Below are positions 24,968 through 31,934 of a stretch of DNA of 56,154 nucleotides, one piece after another; positions within the stretch are counted from its first letter, which is position 1; each line of letters starts with the position of its first letter. Location of the stretch: contig CAVAWT010000010.1 in the NCBI GenBank assembly GCA_963592435.1, positions 1-56,154 on the forward strand. Reading direction: 5' to 3'. A program made the translations under genes and the position numbers. Origin of the DNA: Phoenicibacter sp963592435 (GTDB lineage Bacteria; Actinomycetota; Coriobacteriia; Coriobacteriales; Eggerthellaceae). The notes under the pieces are model-generated. The model worked only from the letters and a program-made list of their open reading frames with translations. It had not been told where the DNA came from and did no database searches.

Positions 24968-25297
24968 ATGGTTTTTCAGGGAGACATCATTCAGGTCAGT
25001 CTTGATCCAACACTCGGTCATGAACCAAAGAAAATAAGGCCAGTGCTCGTGGTTAGTGCAGATTCTTTTAATATGAAGTCAAGTTTGACGTACATCGCAC
25101 CAATCACTTCCGTTAACAATGGTTACCCTCTGCATGTTGCTATTGACCAAAACGATGCAAGTGTTGAAGGTTTTGCCTGCCTTGAGCAAATGCGTTCCAT
25201 CGACCTAAATGCACGGCCTCATAAAAAACTTGGTGTTCTGGACCAAGACGCACTCGATTCAATCCTCGACTTCTTCCCTGCAATTTTTGATTTGTAG
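24968..25297 (+). CDS. mazF: MazF-family mRNA-cleaving toxin, second copy
   Basis: It differs from the first MazF at only a few positions (for example HEPKKIRPVLVV against HEPQKTRPVLVV, and DASVEG against DAGVSG). The 3' third of the gene is nearly identical in DNA. Both copies appear functional, so each antitoxin may neutralise both toxins. A degenerate repeat, GGCGTCAGACAAT, follows the stop. Confidence 0.9.
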   Translation: MVFQGDIIQVSLDPTLGHEPKKIRPVLVVSADSFNMKSSLTYIAPITSVNNGYPLHVAIDQNDASVEGFACLEQMRSIDLNARPHKKLGVLDQDALDSILDFFPAIFDL

Positions 25298-25302
25298 ACT
25301 AA

Positions 25303-25315
25303 GGCGTCAGACAAT
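25303..25315. repeat. Degenerate GTGTCAGACAT repeat
   Basis: GGCGTCAGACAAT after the second mazF. The rest of the gap up to 25440 is AT-rich and shows nothing else. Confidence 0.4.
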
Positions 25316-25440
25316 CACTATTAAAAACAATAGTAACTAATAAATTTCTTTATATCTTTACTTTCTCAAGCGACACTCCTATTATGAAACTCACATGGCG
25401 CCGATGTATTAATTACCTTGAAACCTTTAGGAGGAAGAAA

Positions 25441-25731
25441 ATGAAGCCAGGAGCTTATTTAGAGATCACCATGACAATCAACGACGACAAAAGGCTAGCT
25501 GCGGCAAAGGTATATAACGACTACCGCGGTCCTTTTCTTGAGCAAATTGAAGGAGCGCTCACAAAAGGGCTGCTCATTCGCGAAGAAGACGTGCAGGTCA
25601 TTCATGGTTTTGACACACTCGCACATGCAAAGGCATATCTCGAGACCGATATGTTCAAAAATGACGTTGCAACTGGCCTTGCACCAACTTGGTCAGCAGA
25701 CCCAGACATTCGTTTCTACGAAGTGGCTTAA
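25441..25731 (+). CDS. Small ferredoxin-like fold protein, possibly ABM/YciI-like
   Basis: This 96-residue protein (MKPGAYLEITMTINDDKRLA, ... GLLIREEDVQVIHGFDTLAH) shows a beta-alpha-beta pattern like dimeric alpha-beta barrel proteins. DTLAHAKAYLETDMF is typical of the second helix in antibiotic-biosynthesis-monooxygenase-like families. The ATG at 25441 follows AGGAGG; the frame start at 25384 is upstream of it. The exact family and role are not known. Confidence 0.6.
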   Translation: MKPGAYLEITMTINDDKRLAAAKVYNDYRGPFLEQIEGALTKGLLIREEDVQVIHGFDTLAHAKAYLETDMFKNDVATGLAPTWSADPDIRFYEVA

Positions 25732-25743
25732 ATTCATCCCATC

Positions 25744-25778
25744 AATGTCTGACACCAAGCGCAAAGGTGTCAGACATT
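25744..25778. repeat. Perfect inverted repeat of AATGTCTGACACC
   Basis: AATGTCTGACACC (25744-25756) and GGTGTCAGACATT (25766-25778) form a perfect 13-bp stem with a nine-base loop, between the small-protein gene and the AbrB/PIN pair. Confidence 0.7.
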
Positions 25779-25797
25779 AAATTGCTCTAAGAATGTG

Positions 25798-25823
25798 TAT
25801 AATGTTTAACATGTTATAACATT
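25798..25823 (+). promoter_or_regulatory. AbrB/PIN promoter with palindromic operator
   Basis: TATAAT (25798-25803) runs into a near-perfect 23-base palindrome (25801-25823; AATGTT ... AACATT with ACATGT at the centre). It is well placed for autorepression by the AbrB-like antitoxin. Confidence 0.5.
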
Positions 25824-25839
25824 AATCTAAGGAGCAGTT

Positions 25840-26145
25840 ATGTCGGCAATTTTGGAAGAAAAAACGCAGTTCAGGAAAATTGGAAACAGTCTTGGAATCA
25901 TTGTGCCTGCAAGCATTCGTAAATTTGGAGGTTTTAATTCTGGCGACGAGGTAACTCTTGAATGCCCCAGACCTGGTGTTATAACGATTAATAGCGTTAT
26001 GGACGCGAAAAAAAACAAGCTGGAATCTTGGAATGAGCTTACAAGTTACATCTCGGAGCATAAATTGAAAGAATCCGCTTGGCCTAATGGCAAGAGTTTT
26101 AAGGAAGTCCTAAATGATGCGCGAGATGAAAGGTTTGAACTGTGA
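25840..26145 (+). CDS. AbrB/MazE-like antitoxin of the PIN pair
   Basis: QFRKIGNSLGIIVPASIRKF and GGFNSGDEVTLECPRPGVIT form an AbrB swapped hairpin. The C-terminal half is a helical toxin-binding tail (AWPNGKSFKEVLNDARDERFEL). The final bases overlap the PIN gene by four (GTGA). The 101 residues agree with antitoxins of VapBC-like systems. Confidence 0.85.
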   Translation: MSAILEEKTQFRKIGNSLGIIVPASIRKFGGFNSGDEVTLECPRPGVITINSVMDAKKNKLESWNELTSYISEHKLKESAWPNGKSFKEVLNDARDERFEL

Positions 26146-26543
26146 GGTATTTTCTTGACACAAACACACTCGTCTATTCTCTTCATCAAGACGCGCCAAA
26201 GCACAAAGAGGTTAACGATTTTTTAACGCATTGCTTCTCAGAAAATCACACGTGCTACTTTTTGTCTTCATCTCTAAAAGATGCATATTACATTTTGTGC
26301 AGGCATTATCTCTCGGAATCTGACGCAAGGCAAAGCATTAAACTGTTTCGTGAAACACTTGACATGGTCGATTTAAATTCAGTAATAATTGATGATGCTT
26401 TCCAGTCCGACGAACCAGACTTTGAAGATGCCCTCATCCGTTGCGCTGCTGAAAGGTTACAAGTTGACGCAATCATTTCTTATGATGAAAGTGCATTTTC
26501 GCAGTCATTTCTGCCTAAATTAACTGCAATAGAGGTTATTTAA
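26142..26543 (+). CDS. PIN-domain ribonuclease toxin (VapC-like)
   Basis: The acidic residues of a PIN nuclease are in place: Asp6 in MRYFLDTNTLVYS, a central acidic residue around LSSSLKDAYYILCRHY, Asp in DEPDFEDALIRCAAE, and Asp in VDAIISYDESAF. Metal-dependent RNA cleavage is the family activity. It starts with GTG, overlapping the antitoxin stop. Full length at 133 residues. Confidence 0.9.
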   Translation: MRYFLDTNTLVYSLHQDAPKHKEVNDFLTHCFSENHTCYFLSSSLKDAYYILCRHYLSESDARQSIKLFRETLDMVDLNSVIIDDAFQSDEPDFEDALIRCAAERLQVDAIISYDESAFSQSFLPKLTAIEVI

Positions 26544-26563
26544 CAGCTAACGGCAAAAGCAAA

Positions 26564-26576
26564 TGTGTCAGACAAT
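26564..26576. repeat. TGTGTCAGACAAT repeat
   Basis: A copy of the dispersed repeat between the PIN gene and the HxlR fragment. It lies about 20 bases after the PIN stop. Confidence 0.5.
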
Positions 26577-26581
26577 CTCAC

Positions 26582-26794
26582 CTACTGAAAACTCCTTTTA
26601 TACGCTTCGCCCCAAATGCGCATCGAGTCGATGACGGGCTTTAGGCTTTTTCCTGTGTCTGTCAGGGAATATTCAACACGCGGAGGAACTTCTGCGTAAA
26701 CTTCCCTGTGAACAATTCCATCGCGCTCAAGGTCGCGAAGTTGCGACGTTAGAACCTTCTGAGAAACTGTTCCAATTGAACGTTTCAACTCACC
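26582..26794 (-). pseudogene. 5'-truncated HxlR-family regulator
   Basis: LKRSIGTVSQKVLTSQLRDL, then ERDGIVHREVYAEVPPRVEYSL (split here) is the second half of the HxlR winged helix, including the recognition helix. The first 30-40 residues, normally with the MCPVE-type cysteine and the first helices, are missing. Upstream the frame meets a GGTGTCAGACAT repeat (26805-26816) and a TGA. A TTG at 26788 could start a 68-residue product, but it would lack part of the DNA-binding domain. Confidence 0.75.
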
Positions 26795-26804
26795 CAGATG
26801 TAAG

Positions 26805-26816
26805 GGTGTCAGACAT
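26805..26816. repeat. GGTGTCAGACAT repeat at the HxlR break point
   Basis: The repeat begins 11 bases beyond the last recognisable HxlR codon. The stretch 26817-26984 to its right shows only a TATAAT at 26938-26943 that can serve the acetyltransferase gene. Confidence 0.6.
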
Positions 26817-26984
26817 CACTTGTGGGTGGCGTAAAATCCAGCTATGGATATTTCAAAATGCAGAGAACTTCTCGCCAGTTTCTTTGTGTGAGCGAAAGCG
26901 CCCACATCGAGCAATTACATTTAGATCAGTTAGATGTATAATAACCATCCGATCAAAAGACTAAATTAAGATGAAAGGTGTCAA

Positions 26985-27617
26985 GTGTCTGAAAATAATG
27001 TAATCTATCGCGATTTTTGCGAAGATGACGCGCATGAAGTTTCTGAAATGTTAGGCGGAATTTGGAGTCCTCATTTAAGAGGGGAAGCGTCCCTTTTTGC
27101 AGGGGAAATAGATTTTGCTCATTTTGCAATTAAATCAACGCACATGCTTGTGGCAGAACTTAATGGGCGTGTTGTTGGAATAGCTTGTGTTGGCGTTAAA
27201 AGTCCAAGCGACGAGGTTGTTAGTTTTTGGCAAGAATTTTCTGACAATGCATATTCAAAGTTGCGTGACATTGATGCAGATGCTGCCCAAGAAATGTCAG
27301 ATTATGCTTCATTTGAGAAATGTGTACACACGAAAATGTTAAGTGAATGCCAAGAGTGCACAGACTATGAACTCACGCTTTTTGCAGTGTCAAGCGAAGC
27401 GCGTGGCCACGGGGTTGGTAGCACTTTGTTAAAGCAGGCGATGCAGATTTTAAAGGACGCAGGGGCGAAGTCATACTTCCTTTTCACAGACACAATGTGC
27501 ACGTGGCAGTATTACGAAAACCGTGGCATGAAACGCATTGCGTCATATCACTCGACTGAAGATGAAATAAAGAAGTACGAAACAGAGGAATTTTACATTT
27601 ATTCTACGGAGATTTAA
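26985..27617 (+). CDS. GNAT-family N-acetyltransferase
   Basis: The acetyl-CoA-binding motif A is LTLFAVSSEARGHGVGSTLL followed by KQAMQILKDAGA (R-x-x-G-x-G form). The end, YYENRGMKRIASYHS, is motif B. At 210 residues it is longer than the minimal 150, with an N-terminal segment including MLVAELNGRVVGIACVGV. It starts at GTG 26985. TATAAT at 26938-26943 is a likely promoter. The substrate cannot be told. Confidence 0.85.
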   Translation: MSENNVIYRDFCEDDAHEVSEMLGGIWSPHLRGEASLFAGEIDFAHFAIKSTHMLVAELNGRVVGIACVGVKSPSDEVVSFWQEFSDNAYSKLRDIDADAAQEMSDYASFEKCVHTKMLSECQECTDYELTLFAVSSEARGHGVGSTLLKQAMQILKDAGAKSYFLFTDTMCTWQYYENRGMKRIASYHSTEDEIKKYETEEFYIYSTEI

Positions 27618-27667
27618 ATCTTTAATATGATATACTTTGTTTATCATAAGTTCAAGGAGGCAGAATT

Positions 27668-27913
27668 ATGACAACTGCAACAATTGGAAGATGGGGGAAT
27701 GCAAATGCGATTCGCCTCCCAAAGGCAGTGTGCGAACAAGTTGGTCTTTCTGCCGACGATGTTGTTTCTGTTGAAGCGAAGAAAGACAAAATTGTCATTC
27801 AAAAAACTGCTGACAAATTCACTCTGCAAAATTTGATGAAAACATGGGATGGTAAGCGCTATTTCGCAGATGAAATCGATTGGGGAGCACCTCAAGGAAA
27901 TGAGGTATGGTGA
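27668..27913 (+). CDS. mazE: AbrB/MazE-type antitoxin, third pair
   Basis: TIGRWGNANAIRLPKAVCEQ and VGLSADDVVSVEAKKDKIVI are a typical MazE N-terminal fold; LQNLMKTWDGKRYFADEIDW is the toxin-binding tail. It is clearly diverged from the two copies near 22-25 kb. AAGGAGG lies a few bases before the ATG. Confidence 0.9.
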   Translation: MTTATIGRWGNANAIRLPKAVCEQVGLSADDVVSVEAKKDKIVIQKTADKFTLQNLMKTWDGKRYFADEIDWGAPQGNEVW

Positions 27914-28237
27914 GTGATTTTTGAGCAAGGCGACATAATCGAAGTTAACTTTAACCCTACTGTTGGGAATGAACCTGCCAATAAAAGACCAGCGCTCGTT
28001 GTTAGTAATTACGACTTCAACATCACTAACTCAATGACAATTGTTTGCCCCATTACTAATCGCCTAAAACCCTTCATCTTGCATTTTGAAATTCCCAGTA
28101 GCAATGTTGTTTCTGGAAGCATCGTCACCGAACAAGTGCGCGCGATGGATCTCGACGCCCGTGAGGCTTCAAAGCTGGGCGAAATTGACAGCGAAACACT
28201 GCAAAAAGTTTTAACTTGCCTAAAGTCGTTTTATTAG
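27914..28237 (+). CDS. mazF: MazF-family toxin, third pair
   Basis: FEQGDIIEVNFNPTVGNEPA, then NKRPALVVSNYDFN, VCPITNR and VTEQVRAMDLDAREASKLGE give every MazF block. The GTG at 27914 follows the antitoxin stop directly. The toxin is more like the Escherichia coli MazF arrangement (IVCPITN) than the other two copies. It ends 83 bases before an orphan antitoxin. Confidence 0.9.
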   Translation: MIFEQGDIIEVNFNPTVGNEPANKRPALVVSNYDFNITNSMTIVCPITNRLKPFILHFEIPSSNVVSGSIVTEQVRAMDLDAREASKLGEIDSETLQKVLTCLKSFY

Positions 28238-28280
28238 ACGTGACACCGCTTTCACAACGTGAAGTATACGTTGATAAATT

Positions 28281-28306
28281 CGATGTGGTATAATTATGTC
28301 ACATCG
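28281..28306 (+). promoter_or_regulatory. Promoter with inverted repeat flanking the -10
   Basis: CGATGTG (28281-28287) and CACATCG (28300-28306) flank an extended -10, TGGTATAAT (TATAAT 28289-28294), ahead of a solitary Phd-like antitoxin. Binding of the antitoxin here would mask the -10. Confidence 0.55.
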
Positions 28307-28320
28307 ATCAAGGAGTTGAA

Positions 28321-28578
28321 ATGACTGTTTGTGTGCCAATTAGGGATATGAAAGATACATCAAAATTCAGTGAACTTGTTAATCGCGAGCATGAAGTGAT
28401 TGTTACAAAAAATGGCTACAACGCGTTTAGGTGCATTAGTGAAAGTCGCATGGAGGCGCTTGAACTCCAAGAGGCAAAAGAGAAACTTCGCTCACGGCTC
28501 ATTTTGGCAGCAGAAGAAACAAAAGCTGGTCTAACAATTCCGTATGAAGAATTAAGTGCTCTGTTTGATGAAAATTAA
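28321..28578 (+). CDS. Orphan Phd/YefM-type antitoxin
   Basis: VPIRDMKDTSKFSELVNREH and EVIVTKNGYNAFRCISES are the Phd/YefM N-terminal fold. The C-terminal helix pair EKLRSRLILAAEETKAGLTI and PYEELSALFDE resembles the neutralising tail of RelE partners. AAGGAG precedes the ATG. No RelE, Doc or YoeB gene follows; instead the hsdS-tail repeat region begins. It may be the survivor of a pair cut by recombination, or may act against a toxin elsewhere. Confidence 0.8.
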   Translation: MTVCVPIRDMKDTSKFSELVNREHEVIVTKNGYNAFRCISESRMEALELQEAKEKLRSRLILAAEETKAGLTIPYEELSALFDEN

Positions 28579-28621
28579 TTCTAAATCTCACTATTGAGCA
28601 CGTCTTCCATAGCCTTCAAGA

Positions 28622-28717
28622 TTACGGCAGGTTGATATAACCCATCACCTCGCTCACCTTCTCCACAATGCGCTTTTGTTCGGGAAGGGTTGGGAGCAAG
28701 TCCAGTTTAGGAATACG
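28622..28717 (-). pseudogene. 3' tail of an hsdS gene, first of four (left flank of cassette two)
   Basis: The reading frame gives RIPKLDLLPTLPEQKRIVEK and VSEVMGYINLP, the last conserved HsdS region, ending in a stop at 28624-28622. Nothing of the target-recognition domains is left. Related tails occur at 31289-31375, 30624-30678 and 33048-33101. Confidence 0.7.
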
Positions 28718-28872
28718 CGTTAATCTCATTTGCAATTGAATCTTTTACCGATTCAAGGTATTCCTGTGGATTTGAGTATGTATCCCTTTTAGTTTCAAAT
28801 TCATAGAGGTTTTCTATGAGTCTTCTGGTTGCAAATGAATATCTACCGAGAATTAATTCGTCATCTGATGTT
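28640..28872. repeat. Left flank repeat, copy one
   Basis: About 230 bases are homologous to 31299-31534; the stretch 28730-28845 is nearly identical. It includes the hsdS tail and, upstream on the minus strand, the tail of an unknown gene (RYSFATRRLIENLYEFETKR ... SIANEINAY). The rest of the gap between the orphan antitoxin and the DUF4417 gene (to 29042) is AT-rich, with a few short repeats and no gene. Confidence 0.75.
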
Positions 28873-28880
28873 TGAGAATT
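28707..28880 (-). pseudogene. 3' tail of an unrecognised gene, copy one
   Basis: Minus-strand codons read SDDELILGRYSFATRRLIEN, then LYEFETKRDTYSNPQEYLES and a final NEINAYS before the stop at 28707-28709. The same tail with few changes ends at 31365. I do not recognise the family. It overlaps the hsdS tail frame. Confidence 0.6.
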
Positions 28881-29042
28881 ATCTTAGATGTGAAATTTAT
28901 ATAAATTAGGCGAACTTAAAATTCAAAAATTGATGAACAGAATTTGTCGCTAAATTAACTACAAACTCGCAATTGTTCGTAATTTCACAAGGTCAGATAA
29001 TCAATCTTGTTAAATAAAGTTTCCAAATTAAGGAGATTGATT

Positions 29043-29780
29043 ATGGTTGAACAGAAAATAATGACAGGAAAGAGAAAAGGCATTGTTGATGTGTGGAATG
29101 CGTTCATGGTTAAAGGAGCAATCTTTGGTGATTATGACATTCCAATATGTCATACAACTGCTAAATCACCGCCTAGGCAGTTAATTTCTTGGAGGGAGGC
29201 TAAAACTTTGCATAACAAGGAAATGCAACACAACAACAAGAATTACCACGTTGAGGCTTTTATACACTTCTACGTCGATGACGTTAAATTTGATGGAGCT
29301 AAAAGTAGCATTTGGCTATTTCCGTGGGAAGCATTGAAGATTATCCAGCATTTCGAAGGCGTAATCACCCCTGACTTTTCGACATATCAGGATTTCCCTG
29401 AACCAATTAAAATATTTGCGACATATCAAATGCGTGCACTTGGATTATGGCTCGGTTCTATGGGGATGCAGGTTATAAATAACGTTCGTTGGGGAACAGC
29501 GGAAACTTGGAAATATTCTTTTAAAGGGATTCCTAAACATTCTTTAGTGGCAATCGGATCATCTGCAAGTGAATTGAAGAAAAAAATAAATATCCCTCTT
29601 TTCGAGGATGGTCTGTTGAGAATGATAGAGGAATTGCAACCAATGGCAATCATAGTTTACGGTTCCGCTAATTATCAAGTTTTTCAAGACGTTAGAAAGA
29701 GAGGCGTTGAAATCATTCAATTCGACAGCGAGAGATCTGTTGCATATGCGAAGGAGGTGAGAAATGAGCAAAACAGATAG
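29043..29780 (+). CDS. DUF4417-type protein, second cassette
   Basis: This 245-residue member shows the DUF4417 pattern well: FIHFYVDDVKFDGAKSSIWL, then GVITPDFSTYQDFPEPIKIF, QMRALGLWLGSMGMQVINNV, RWGTAETWKYSFKGIPKHS, LVAIGSSA and AIIVYGSANYQVF. The ATG at 29043 follows AAGGAG; the frame start at 29007 does not. Its 3' end overlaps the toxin gene by 17 bases, so the two are coupled. No catalytic motif is known for the family. I suspect a partner or handler of the toxin, because the gene stands first in all three cassettes. Confidence 0.8.
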   Translation: MVEQKIMTGKRKGIVDVWNAFMVKGAIFGDYDIPICHTTAKSPPRQLISWREAKTLHNKEMQHNNKNYHVEAFIHFYVDDVKFDGAKSSIWLFPWEALKIIQHFEGVITPDFSTYQDFPEPIKIFATYQMRALGLWLGSMGMQVINNVRWGTAETWKYSFKGIPKHSLVAIGSSASELKKKINIPLFEDGLLRMIEELQPMAIIVYGSANYQVFQDVRKRGVEIIQFDSERSVAYAKEVRNEQNR

Positions 29781-30237
29781 TGGATTATTTAAAAAGACGT
29801 TTGGTGCAAAAGTTATGATTGCAAGCGTTTCTGTGAATTATAAGAAACGGAGGGTGAAGCCACAAATCATTAATCCAGTCACCATTCGTCTAAGCCAAAA
29901 TTCAGTTAATGGCGTTGATAAAATTGCAGAAAGTATGAGAAGGGATGGGTGGACAGGTCCAGCGATAGATGTCGTTGTTATGAGAGACCGAAAAATGACA
30001 ACGCTTGATAATACAAGAGTTATTGCTGCCAGAAAGGCTGGAATTGACGCTAAGGCGAATGTTCATCAATTTGATGAGAAAATTCCTGACGCAGAGACAA
30101 GACGCAGGTTCACAACTCCCAAAGGCGGAGAGCCCAAAACTTGGGGTAAGGCAGTTAAAAACAGAATTGGGAAGCAGTCTTCACGTTTTAGAAAAGACAA
30201 CCCTAATGGAGCGTATAATTTTAAAAAGATTAGATAA
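29764..30237 (+). CDS. ParB-fold-like toxin domain protein, second cassette
   Basis: This 157-residue basic protein carries a ParB/sulfiredoxin-like core: VDKIAESMRRDGWTGPAIDV, then MTTLDNTRVIAARKAGID. It then has the end pattern FTTPKGGEPKTWGKAVKNRI, GKQSSRFRKDNPNGAYNF. The final block (PxxWGxAxxxRIGKQ, YPxGS-like) is very common at the extreme C-terminus of Rhs/Cdi-type polymorphic toxins. Here it is free-standing, with no repeat, WXG or signal domain. It starts at ATG 29764 behind GAGGTGAG, inside the DUF4417 gene. A cytosolic nuclease toxin is inferred. Confidence 0.7.
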   Translation: MSKTDSGLFKKTFGAKVMIASVSVNYKKRRVKPQIINPVTIRLSQNSVNGVDKIAESMRRDGWTGPAIDVVVMRDRKMTTLDNTRVIAARKAGIDAKANVHQFDEKIPDAETRRRFTTPKGGEPKTWGKAVKNRIGKQSSRFRKDNPNGAYNFKKIR

Positions 30238-30247
30238 GGAGAGAATT

Positions 30248-30616
30248 ATGAAATTATTTGATGCGACTGAAGTTTATCCGAATTTTGAGTATCCGGAGGG
30301 CTTGGAAAAAATTGTCGATTTGGGCCTCACAGATCTTGATTTTTGGTTTATTCTTGAGGCCCCATTTGCGCGTCAATATTGTTTTGATATGCAAAAAAGG
30401 TACCCTGACCGCAAGCTGGTTCCTTTTGCAAAGCGCACGGATTGTGACGATGTTGCTTGTTTTGAGATTAATAAGCCAAAATGCGTTGAAGTCATTCATG
30501 ATTTTGCAGATCCTGGCTGGGAGCAACGTGCAGAATTTTCAAATTTCTGGGAATGGTTCAGGGATGCCATGAATGAGTTTATCGACGCATCCATTGAAGA
30601 TGAAGGCGAGGCGTAA
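30248..30616 (+). CDS. SMI1/KNR4 (SUKH)-like immunity protein, second cassette
   Basis: The protein has the block PDRKLVPFAKRTDCDDVACF followed by EVIHDFADPGWEQRAEFSN and FWEWFRDAMNEFIDASIEDE. This is the end pattern of SMI1/KNR4-type immunity proteins (pI is low, FA-R-x-D-x-D-D-x-A-C-F). It starts at ATG 30248 after AAGGAG, ten bases after the toxin stop. It should bind the preceding toxin. Its last 50 bases recur at 32986-33035 after the third cassette. Confidence 0.75.
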   Translation: MKLFDATEVYPNFEYPEGLEKIVDLGLTDLDFWFILEAPFARQYCFDMQKRYPDRKLVPFAKRTDCDDVACFEINKPKCVEVIHDFADPGWEQRAEFSNFWEWFRDAMNEFIDASIEDEGEA

Positions 30617-30666
30617 GTGGGGGTTTAACTAATCACCCCCATCACCTCTCGCACCTTCTCAACAAT
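30567..30666. repeat. Right flank repeat, copy one
   Basis: About 100 bases, from the last 16 codons of the immunity gene into the hsdS tail, are nearly identical to 32986-33089 (AATGAGTTTAT.GACGCATCC, then AGTGGGGG, then ACCCCCATCACCTCTCGCAC). Confidence 0.75.
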
Positions 30667-30678
30667 GTGCTTTTGTAA
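30624..30678 (-). pseudogene. 3' tail of an hsdS gene, second of four
   Basis: Minus-strand codons give LQKHIVEKVREVMGVIS before the stop, the last HsdS helix. It follows the RelE gene and faces the immunity gene of cassette two. Confidence 0.6.
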
Positions 30679-30691
30679 GGCAAGGGGTTAT

Positions 30692-31003
30692 CTAAAGGTT
30701 GATTTTCGTTAAATCCCTGGCGCCATAAATGAAGCGACGAACTTCCATTATGTTGTCAATTACTACGTAGAAAACCATGTAGTTTCTGACTTCAAACCAG
30801 TAATAGGTGTTGTCACGTTCCTTAAGTGAATTGTAAATTAAGGCACAGGTTGGGTTCTTGAGGTGTTCATTGATTTTGGTTTCAGCATCATCAACTAATT
30901 TTTTTGCTGCTTGCTCGTTGTGTAAGACGTTTGTGATGTATGAAACAGCATCAAACATGTCTTCCCAGAAAAGCGGTAAGTATCTTAGTTCATACTTACT
31001 CAA
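30692..31003 (-). CDS. RelE/ParE-family toxin
   Basis: KYELRYLPLFWEDMFDAVSY, then LVDDAETKINEHLKNP, YYWFEVRNYMVFYVVIDN and VRRFIYGARD form the RelE/ParE fold with a typical Y..F/YxV..V ending. The frame runs to 31108, but the TTG at 31003, overlapping the antitoxin stop by eight bases, gives the normal length of 103 residues. RelE-type toxins cut mRNA on the ribosome or, as ParE, inhibit gyrase. Confidence 0.8.
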   Translation of the reverse strand: MSKYELRYLPLFWEDMFDAVSYITNVLHNEQAAKKLVDDAETKINEHLKNPTCALIYNSLKERDNTYYWFEVRNYMVFYVVIDNIMEVRRFIYGARDLTKINL

Positions 31004-31253
31004 AGTTAAATGCTCTGCGAATTGAGCCGAAAACTTCCTCGTGAGACATTCGAACATCTGTGACTGTCGCCTGCGCATCTGCAGCGTCCAGTGCCTGCTC
31101 AATTCCACCGTTTAGGTGCTCAAACTGCCCCATGTTCATCACTACCATTGACCCATAGCCGTTCTTTGTTAAGAAAACGGGTCCTTCAGAATTAACCTGT
31201 TCCTCAACGTCAGAATAATGATTACGAAGGTCTGATACTGGTCTAATGTTCAT
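30996..31253 (-). CDS. Phd/YefM-type antitoxin of the RelE pair
   Basis: MNIRPVSDLRNHYSDVEEQV and FLTKNGYGSMVVMNMGQFEH are the canonical Phd/YefM DNA-binding part (L-T-K-N-G-x-G). The C-terminal half is acidic and alanine-rich. AAAGGAG stands before the ATG at 31253. It leads a two-gene operon controlled from the operator at 31265-31288. Confidence 0.85.
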   Translation of the reverse strand: MNIRPVSDLRNHYSDVEEQVNSEGPVFLTKNGYGSMVVMNMGQFEHLNGGIEQALDAADAQATVTDVRMSHEEVFGSIRRAFNFE

Positions 31254-31264
31254 CGTGACTCCTT

Positions 31265-31288
31265 TGATAAAACTTTATCAGAATTATA
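31265..31288 (-). promoter_or_regulatory. Promoter and palindromic operator of the Phd/RelE pair
   Basis: The minus-strand -10 TATAAT (31288-31283) is followed by the palindrome TGATAAA-GT-TTTATCA (31280-31265) and then the ribosome-binding site. The -10 lies at the extreme 3' end of the third hsdS tail. Confidence 0.6.
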
Positions 31289-31375
31289 TCACAATAAGCC
31301 CATCACCTGCTGCACTTTCTCAACAATCCGCGATTGTTAGGGAAGAGTTGGGAACAAGTCCAGCTTAGAAATACG
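31289..31375 (-). pseudogene. 3' tail of an hsdS gene, third of four, with an internal stop
   Basis: Codons read RISKLDLFPTLP, an in-frame TAA at 31339-31337 where the other copy has GAA, then QSRIVEKVQQVMGLL and a stop. The end of this tail merges with the promoter of the neighbouring antitoxin. Confidence 0.7.
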
Positions 31376-31534
31376 CATTAATCTCGTTTGCAATTGAATC
31401 TTTTACCGATTCAAGGTATTCCTGTGGATTTGAGTATGTATCCCTTTTAGTTTCAAATTCATAGAGGTTTTCTATGAGTCTTCTGGTTGCAAATGAATAT
31501 CTGTCCAGAATTACTTCATTGTCAGATACTTCAG
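31299..31534. repeat. Left flank repeat, copy two
   Basis: Homologous to 28640-28872, in the same orientation relative to the DUF4417 gene that follows. The match ends near 31534, where the DUF4417 remnant begins. Confidence 0.75.
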
Positions 31535-31560
31535 TTTTGTATACCGTCGCGTATGTGTTG
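31365..31560 (-). pseudogene. 3' tail of the unrecognised gene, copy two
   Basis: The last 60 codons read TEVSDNEVILDRYSFATRRL, then IENLYEFETKRDTYSNPQEY, then NEINAYF. The upstream part of the open frame (to 31775) runs over the DUF4417 remnant in antisense and is not credible. Confidence 0.55.
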
Positions 31561-31934
31561 ATTGCTTCCTTACAAATGTTTACAAAAACAGAGCAATTGG
31601 ATTTTACTATCAACAAAGGGGAGCATACGTTATCCCGCAGGTTCGTTGGGGCAATGAACTTACATACACAACAAAGATTCTCCCCGAGAAAGTTGCTTTT
31701 CTGGGAGTTGAGAAACAAAGCATTGTTGCAATCGGCACATACGGGTGCTCTCAAACACGCGATGATAAATATCATTTCAAAGCAGGATTGGAAGCTATGC
31801 TCGAAACTTTAGAACCCCAGATTGTCCTCGTCTATGGCTCTATGAATAGAACAATTTTTGAAGATTATCTAAATTATGCAAAGTTTGTTAGATATCCAGA
31901 TTGGATTTCAAAAATTAGAGGAGGTGAGCAATAA
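31560..31934 (+). pseudogene. 5'-truncated DUF4417 gene, third cassette
   Basis: A frame without usable start gives NVYKNRAIGFYYQQRGAYVI, then PQVRWGNELTYT, EKQSIVAIGTYGCSQTRDDK, EAMLETLEPQIVLVYGSMNR and ends IRGGEQ at 31934. That is the C-terminal half of a DUF4417 protein (RxRxIGxxxQxxGxxVIPxVRWG, V-A-I-G, V-Y-G-S). The N-terminal half has been replaced by the left flank repeat. Its stop overlaps the next start by one base (TAATG), so a translation product would be needed for coupling. Confidence 0.75.
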
